NCBI GenBank assembly: GCA_031276775.1 | Contig: JAISML010000206.1 | Coordinates: 1 to 18,187 of the forward strand | Source: Eubacteriales Family XIII. Incertae Sedis bacterium | Lineage (GTDB): Bacteria > Bacillota > Clostridia > Peptostreptococcales > Anaerovoracaceae | Length of the DNA: 18,187 nucleotides | Direction: 5' to 3' | Shown here: positions 14,439 through 18,187 of the stretch, piece after piece | Layout: every line of letters begins with the position of its first letter | How positions within the stretch are numbered: position 1 is the first letter of the stretch | Notes under the pieces: generated by a model | The model's database searches: none | What the model saw: the letters and a program-made list of their open reading frames with translations, nothing else | Told to the model about the DNA's origin: nothing | Made by a program: the position numbers and the translations under genes

Positions 14439-14776
14439 CGATGCCAAGCGCGCCGTTGCGGTTTCCCACTCTTTCCCGCCGCCGCAAAGGAAAACCCCAT
14501 AAGCGGGGACGCCTCCGGGGCTCCTGCGGGAACGGTTGCCATTACAGGCTTGAACACCGCGCGAATCTGCGCGCGCCCACGCAATCCGCGTTGCTGACGT
14601 CTTCGGCGGACGAAAGCGGAACCGCCGCGCCCGCATCCTTTTCCAGGGGTGACTCACTTTTGTGATTCACTGACTCACTTTGCCGAACCAAATTGTGCGC
14701 ACGGCGCAGCCCGCCAACCTCTGATTTGAACGCAACCCGGATCCAACATCCCGGTGCGCCCGGCGCAAGGCAGCCT
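14439..14776. other. Non-coding stretch with a repeated GTGANTCAC-like motif
   Basis: No gene can be supported here. Open frames on both strands lack ribosome binding sites and family features. The notable element is at 14649-14681: TGACTCACTTT occurs twice, 21 bases apart, and GTGATTCAC lies between, giving three near-palindromic GTGANTCAC-like units (14649-14657, 14662-14670, 14670-14678). This could be an operator array or part of a dispersed intergenic repeat. The rest is GC-rich with small hairpins. Confidence 0.4.
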
Positions 14777-15103
14777 TTATTGATGCAAGGTGTCTTTTTT
14801 GTTTTCAATCAAGTCAAACGGATATAACCGTTCGAGTATAAAAGCCACAAAAACAAATATGCTTAGACCAAAGATTTCTATCCACACAGACATGTTATTC
14901 GAGAGCGAGAGTAACCAGCCGAAAATGAATGCCACCAACACCAGAGAACCGCTTGACAACAATGTACTCACTCTGAACTTGCTGTGGCAATAATCGCATT
15001 CCATGATCGGATTGAATCGCGACGTTTTGCAAAACCCTCTGAGACCGCGCTTTCCGCACACACTGCATTTTTGATAAAGTATTTTTTCCACCGTCGGGGA
15101 CAA
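14777..15103 (-). CDS. Small zinc-ribbon membrane protein, 108 aa
   Basis: No known family is recognised. A cytosolic-looking N-terminal zinc ribbon (C13-x2-C16 in KCSVCGKRG, C36-x2-C39 in ECDYCHSKFR) is followed by two membrane helices (about 50-68 and 73-91) and a short charged tail. The start is TTG 15103, with GAGGTG and AGGAG directly upstream in a GAGGTGAGGAG ribosome binding site. An ATG start is not available near the N-terminus. The coding sequence is clearly richer in A+T than all neighbours, which hints at horizontal acquisition. It stands between a non-coding repeat-like stretch and a decayed remnant, a typical accessory position. Similar small zinc-ribbon membrane proteins are often called hypothetical. 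Confidence 0.66.
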   Translation of the reverse strand: MSPTVEKILYQKCSVCGKRGLRGFCKTSRFNPIMECDYCHSKFRVSTLLSSGSLVLVAFIFGWLLSLSNNMSVWIEIFGLSIFVFVAFILERLYPFDLIENKKDTLHQ

Positions 15104-15128
15104 TTCTCCTCACCTCTTTTTTGGCATA

Positions 15129-15353
15129 TTATTTGACTTGCACAACGTACATTCGATCATCCTGAATGACGGATCCCGTATATCCGTCAAACCGCTTGCT
15201 GAACGTCAGTTGGGCGCGTGGACGCACCGTGGCGCCCCATCCCTTTTTGCACAAAGCCCAACGCCTTTGCGATGAGATCGCGCGACCTCCGACCGACCTG
15301 TGAACAGTAATGCAAATGAAGGCTGTAAGGTCGCCGTTCAGTGGTTGGTTCAC
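15129..15353 (-). pseudogene. Possible 3' remnant of a frameshifted gene
   Basis: On the minus strand, the last 35 codons (ATVRPRAQLTFSKRF, then DGYTGSVIQDDRMYVVQVK and a stop at 15129) read like real protein. Before them, the other frame reads SRDLIAKALGFVQKG up to a GGGATGGGG run near 15240. Joining the two frames there would give a continuous, more natural sequence. No start with a ribosome binding site is seen, and an upstream stop lies near 15355. The family is not recognised. It ends 25 bases before the TTG of the small zinc-ribbon gene, so it may be the decayed tail of a cotranscribed neighbour. It may equally be chance. Confidence 0.25.
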
Positions 15354-15362
15354 ATCATGCGT

Positions 15363-16886
15363 TCAATACGCGGCGCCGGCGGCAATGTCGTCCGCCTCCC
15401 CGCGGATGTCCGAATACAACCCGCTTGCAAGCAATTCTTCGTGGGAAAACGCGAATCCCGTGTCTTCGAACGCCGTGACGCCGTTCGTCGGATCGACATA
15501 GTACGTCCCCCCATGCAGCGTGATGAGATTCAACGCGTGATCGTCCGTTCCGATCACGCGGCAAGCGAGATTGGCTCGTTCGCAAAGATACCGGTAGGCG
15601 TCGGCGTAACCGCCGCAGATGGCGCGTCTGTCGATGAACGCGCCGTAGACGGAACTCGCGCGGAGGTGTGAGCGGTAAAAATCCGGCGTCGTCCGCGAAA
15701 GATTTGCGACGTCCGTGTCGTATTCGATCATTGCAAAAACCGTTTCCGCAAGGTAGCGGTATCGCCCGTAGACCGTCAAGCCCGCGGGCATGGCAGCGAG
15801 GATGGCCTCCGCCTGCGATTCGATGTCGGAAAAAACCGCTTTCATCGCTTCCGTGTCCGCCGTCTCTTCGTTTCCGTCGTCCCAAACCGGGCGGAACGCC
15901 ACGCGAAAACCCGTGCGGTTCCAAAATTCATCGAAGATGTCCGGGTCTTCCGTCGCATTCCATTGCGCGCCGTCCGGATCGACAGTCCCATCCTCCTGAG
16001 GTTCGGGCGTGATGCGCGCGCCAAATTCATCGTGGTAGTAAGGTCTCAGTTCCGGATGATCGGAGACGACCATCGCGGCCAATATGGAATAATCCAGCCA
16101 CCAGCGTTCGTCTTCAATGGGGATTTCCTGCGGGACAAAGGTGCGCATCGCTTCCAGCAGGCGTTCATAGGTGCGGCGTTCGAAGTCCTCCGTAAGCCGC
16201 GCGTAATGCGTAAACTCGCGGGGAACCGGCGCAAAGATCCGGTTAGCCTTGAGCAGAGCGTCAAGGTCTTCTTCGGGGACGGTTTGGATTGCGGCAAATA
16301 TGGCGTCAACAGCTTCTTCACAGGCGCGTTGCGAGGATTCGAAGAGGTAATAGGCAAACCCGACTGCGGAATGCGTTCCGAAGTAATTCAAATATGCGGC
16401 GAAGCAATGGACGCCGTCCTGCCGGTAATAGGCTTTGTGTCCGGAAGCGTTCGACCGCGTGTCGCTTCCGTCCTGCGCCTGTGCGCCGTTTCCGGCATTT
16501 CCGTCCTGTGCCCCGACAAAAGTGATCGGCTCACCTGTCCAAGGATCCCGCGTCAAAGAATCAAAACGGCTTGCCAGGGTTTCAAAAGTGTAGCCCTCCA
16601 GATTTCGCTTGATTGGATACACGACGACGCCCACGCCGTATTCCGGCGCATACAATTCCAGCGCCCCATCCGCAGAAACCCTTTTAAATGACTCCGGATA
16701 GTGGATCGAAACCGTTCCATTTTCTTCGATCACCCATGTTTCCGTCAACGCCGGCGCGGGCGGAAAGACTGTGTCTTTCAAGGCGACCAGGTCGGACAGG
16801 GAAAACACGCAACCGCCCGCAAACATCGCAAATGCGAGTATGACGGAACTCAGGGCGAGCGTCGCGCGTTTTGGAATCGTCCGCAT
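15363..16886 (-). CDS. Secreted lipoprotein with transglutaminase-like domain
   Basis: A 507-aa predicted lipoprotein. A basic N-terminus and a hydrophobic stretch (about 8-23) lead to the lipobox FAGGC with lipidated C26. A transglutaminase/protease-like domain lies at the C-terminus. Its catalytic triad is visible as C424 in RRAICGGYADAYRYLC, H450 in TDDHALNLI and D465 in YYVDPTNG. Residues 51-125 form a separate beta-rich region, followed by a Gly/Asn/Asp/Gln-rich linker (about 126-149). Such proteins act outside the cell as cysteine proteases or crosslinking enzymes on proteins or wall peptides; the target is unknown. The frame is open upstream to 17195. ATG 16886 is chosen because it places the signal peptide at the N-terminus, has AAGGGA just upstream, and leaves the promoter at 17050-17078 outside the gene. 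The leader contains a small hairpin (16939-16955). Confidence 0.85.
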   Translation of the reverse strand: MRTIPKRATLALSSVILAFAMFAGGCVFSLSDLVALKDTVFPPAPALTETWVIEENGTVSIHYPESFKRVSADGALELYAPEYGVGVVVYPIKRNLEGYTFETLASRFDSLTRDPWTGEPITFVGAQDGNAGNGAQAQDGSDTRSNASGHKAYYRQDGVHCFAAYLNYFGTHSAVGFAYYLFESSQRACEEAVDAIFAAIQTVPEEDLDALLKANRIFAPVPREFTHYARLTEDFERRTYERLLEAMRTFVPQEIPIEDERWWLDYSILAAMVVSDHPELRPYYHDEFGARITPEPQEDGTVDPDGAQWNATEDPDIFDEFWNRTGFRVAFRPVWDDGNEETADTEAMKAVFSDIESQAEAILAAMPAGLTVYGRYRYLAETVFAMIEYDTDVANLSRTTPDFYRSHLRASSVYGAFIDRRAICGGYADAYRYLCERANLACRVIGTDDHALNLITLHGGTYYVDPTNGVTAFEDTGFAFSHEELLASGLYSDIRGEADDIAAGAAY

Positions 16887-16938
16887 TGCATTCCCTTCCC
16901 TCTTCAACGGCGTCGCATGTGCAAAGCCGGTTGCGGGC

Positions 16939-16955
16939 TTGCCGGAACTCGGCAA
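16939..16955 (-). other. Small hairpin in the lipoprotein leader
   Basis: TTGCCG (16939-16944) and CGGCAA (16950-16955) form a perfect 6-bp stem with a 5-base loop, about 50 bases before the lipoprotein start. It could affect mRNA stability. Nothing else recognisable is seen in this leader. Confidence 0.3.
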
Positions 16956-17049
16956 TCGCTCCCGCCGAAAATTTTGTGACGGAAGCGATGGGTTCCGCCG
17001 CGACGCCCCTGTTCGAGACCTTGTTTCTTCGACATCATAATTCTTTTTT

Positions 17050-17078
17050 ATTGTAACAAAGAACACGTGCAAACTCAA
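17050..17078 (-). promoter_or_regulatory. Promoter of the transglutaminase-like lipoprotein gene
   Basis: On the minus strand, TTGAGT (17078-17073, four of six) and TACAAT (17055-17050, five of six) are separated by exactly 17 bases. TGT precedes the -10, adding an extended -10 element. Transcription would start near 17043 and give a leader of about 157 nt. Confidence 0.65.
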
Positions 17079-17134
17079 TATGGGTGTGCGTTGCGATTTT
17101 GTGCGCGGAAAGGGATCGGATGCGCGTGGGAGTA

Positions 17135-17143
17135 TGCTAAAAT
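17135..17143 (+). promoter_or_regulatory. Extended -10 promoter of the serine hydrolase gene
   Basis: TGCTAAAAT is an extended -10 element (TGn followed by TAAAAT, five of six). No clear -35 is seen, which is tolerated when TGn is present. Transcription would start near 17150, about 72 bases before the coding start. It is 57 bases from the divergent lipoprotein -35. Confidence 0.45.
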
Positions 17144-17221
17144 TGTAGATGGCGGTGAGTGGGGGAACGACAATTTTACAGAGTAGAAGAAACAAGCGGA
17201 CGGACCGGGAGACAGGCGGGC

Positions 17222-18187
17222 ATGAGCAGAGGGCAGAAAAGTATGGAAGCGCACAGAGGCGCGATCGAGCAAGCGGTGGACGAGGTCTACGCGTATCACG
17301 ATCTGCCCGGTTTGGCCGTCGGCGTCAAAATCGGCGAAAACAGCCCGTTGCCCGCCGCCGGTTTGGACCTTTCCTCCGTCCGGGGCTATGCGGACTTTGA
17401 GGACAAGATCCCCCTCGATGCGGATGCTGTGTTTCACATGGCTTCCGTCGCCAAACTGTTCGTGGCCGAAGGGGTCGCGCAGTTGCGCGACGCCGGACGT
17501 CTGCGGACGGAGGATCGCCTGATCGATCATCTGCCGTGGTTCCGCTTGGACGATCCGCGCCATCGGGCGATCACCGTCGGGCAGGTACTGAGCCATACGG
17601 CGGGCTTTCCCGACATCGGGGATTACCGCTGGACGGAACCCGAAGCGGACAGGGACGCGCTGCGGCGTTTCGTTGCGTCTTCCGATGTGACCGCCCCGCC
17701 CCTGCTTTGGGCGCCCGGATCGGGCGCGTTTCGCTACAGCAACATCGGCTACGACATCCTCGGTGCGCTGATCGCGGAAGTGTCGGGCATGGCTTTTGAA
17801 ACCTATATGAGAGAGCGGATCTTTTCCAAACTCGGCATGCGCGATTCGACCTTTTTGACCTTTCTCAGGACGCCGGAGGGACGCGCGTTCGCCGGCCGAA
17901 CCATGAACGGCGCGGTCTGCGCGAACGGCGCGCGGTCACGGGACGCCGAGCAGTTGCGCGCGGCGCTGGATCCGCGCAATCTGCTCCGCCATGGCGCGGT
18001 CATGCCGCATCGGAAAGACGCAAACAGGCGTATTGTCCCGCAGACGTACTATCCGTACAACCGCGCGCACGCGCCCAGTTCCACACTGACCTCCACGCTG
18101 CGCGACATCAAAAAATGGGGAGACGCCCGCATCGCCGCGTGGGGGGAGACTTCCCGGCGGGAGCGGGCGCGCATCCCGAACAGCGAC
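17222..18187 (+). CDS. Beta-lactamase-family serine hydrolase (class C fold), 3' end outside window
   Basis: Only the first 322 residues are visible; the frame is open at the right edge. It belongs to the serine hydrolase family that contains class C beta-lactamases, D-Ala-D-Ala carboxypeptidases and EstB-type esterases. The nucleophile motif SxxK is S75-V-A-K78 in HMASVAKLF, and the second motif YxN is Y172-S-N174 in FRYSNIGYDILG. HTAGFPDIGDYRW and PSSTLTSTLRDIKKWG are family-typical segments. No signal peptide is visible, so it may be cytosolic; resistance to beta-lactams should not be assumed. ATG 17222 has GGGAG 10 bases upstream. ATG 17243, with AGAGGG 9 bases upstream, is an equal alternative and would remove seven residues. 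It is divergent from the lipoprotein gene and shares its upstream region. Confidence 0.88.
   Translation, partial: MSRGQKSMEAHRGAIEQAVDEVYAYHDLPGLAVGVKIGENSPLPAAGLDLSSVRGYADFEDKIPLDADAVFHMASVAKLFVAEGVAQLRDAGRLRTEDRLIDHLPWFRLDDPRHRAITVGQVLSHTAGFPDIGDYRWTEPEADRDALRRFVASSDVTAPPLLWAPGSGAFRYSNIGYDILGALIAEVSGMAFETYMRERIFSKLGMRDSTFLTFLRTPEGRAFAGRTMNGAVCANGARSRDAEQLRAALDPRNLLRHGAVMPHRKDANRRIVPQTYYPYNRAHAPSSTLTSTLRDIKKWGDARIAAWGETSRRERARIPNSD

Noticed and set aside
14409..14808. Overlapping minus-strand frames of 82 and 88 residues
   Set aside because: No ribosome binding sites, no motifs and irregular composition; they also overlap each other and the end of the small zinc-ribbon gene.
16887..17195. 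103-residue N-terminal extension of the transglutaminase-like lipoprotein
   Set aside because: It would bury the signal peptide and lipobox inside the protein and would include the predicted promoter at 17050-17078.
17222..18187. Calling the serine hydrolase an antibiotic-resistance beta-lactamase
   Set aside because: SxxK and YxN motifs are shared with esterases and peptidases, no signal peptide is visible, and the C-terminal third is missing.
1..18187. tRNA, rRNA, CRISPR arrays, insertion sequences, transposase or phage genes
   Set aside because: Looked for on both strands; no cloverleaf, spaced repeat array, terminal inverted repeat with transposase, integrase or phage structural gene was recognised.

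Overview
The window looks like a GC-rich member of the Clostridia (Bacillota). The evidence is strong AGGAGG-type ribosome binding sites, TTG starts, sigma-A-like promoters, a clostridial-type citrate synthase, lysine 2,3-aminomutase, acetoacetate-type CoA-transferase genes, and an MBOAT plus DHHW surface-acetylation pair typical of Firmicutes. The genus cannot be named from this sequence alone. Thirteen intact genes, one gene cut by the right edge and one doubtful gene remnant are visible.

Left part (1-3411), plus strand. After a leader with a 10-bp inverted repeat comes lysine 2,3-aminomutase (kamA). A 483-bp gap follows, holding a hairpin terminator, a cluster of DnaA-box-like sequences and a good promoter. 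It leads to a citrate synthase with a leader of about 145 nt.

Middle-left (3457-6030), minus strand. Four tightly packed genes form an operon: an SPFH/SHOCT protein related to Bacillus YdjI, an 81-aa zinc-ribbon protein, a 272-aa helical zinc-ribbon protein, and a 188-aa DUF6620-like protein. A near-consensus promoter lies so close to the SPFH start that the mRNA should be leaderless or nearly so. This is the best candidate for a poorly described system, probably membrane stress or surveillance without a PspA gene in view.

Middle (6085-10144), minus strand. A metallo-beta-lactamase-fold hydrolase, an MBOAT acyltransferase and a DHHW protein follow one another. The last two are a cell-surface polysaccharide O-acylation pair.

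Middle-right (10232-14337), minus strand. CoA-transferase subunits A and B, a thiolase and a class III aminotransferase form a catabolic set. The first three interconvert acetoacetate, acetoacetyl-CoA and acetyl-CoA. The aminotransferase probably feeds in an amino acid or amine. KamA at the other end could be metabolically connected, but the other lysine-fermentation enzymes are not in the window.

Right part (14338-18187). A gene-poor stretch carries short repeats, an AT-rich two-helix zinc-ribbon membrane protein and a decayed coding remnant. Then a secreted transglutaminase-like lipoprotein (minus) and a beta-lactamase-family serine hydrolase (plus, cut by the window edge) are divergently transcribed from a shared 335-bp region with recognisable promoters.
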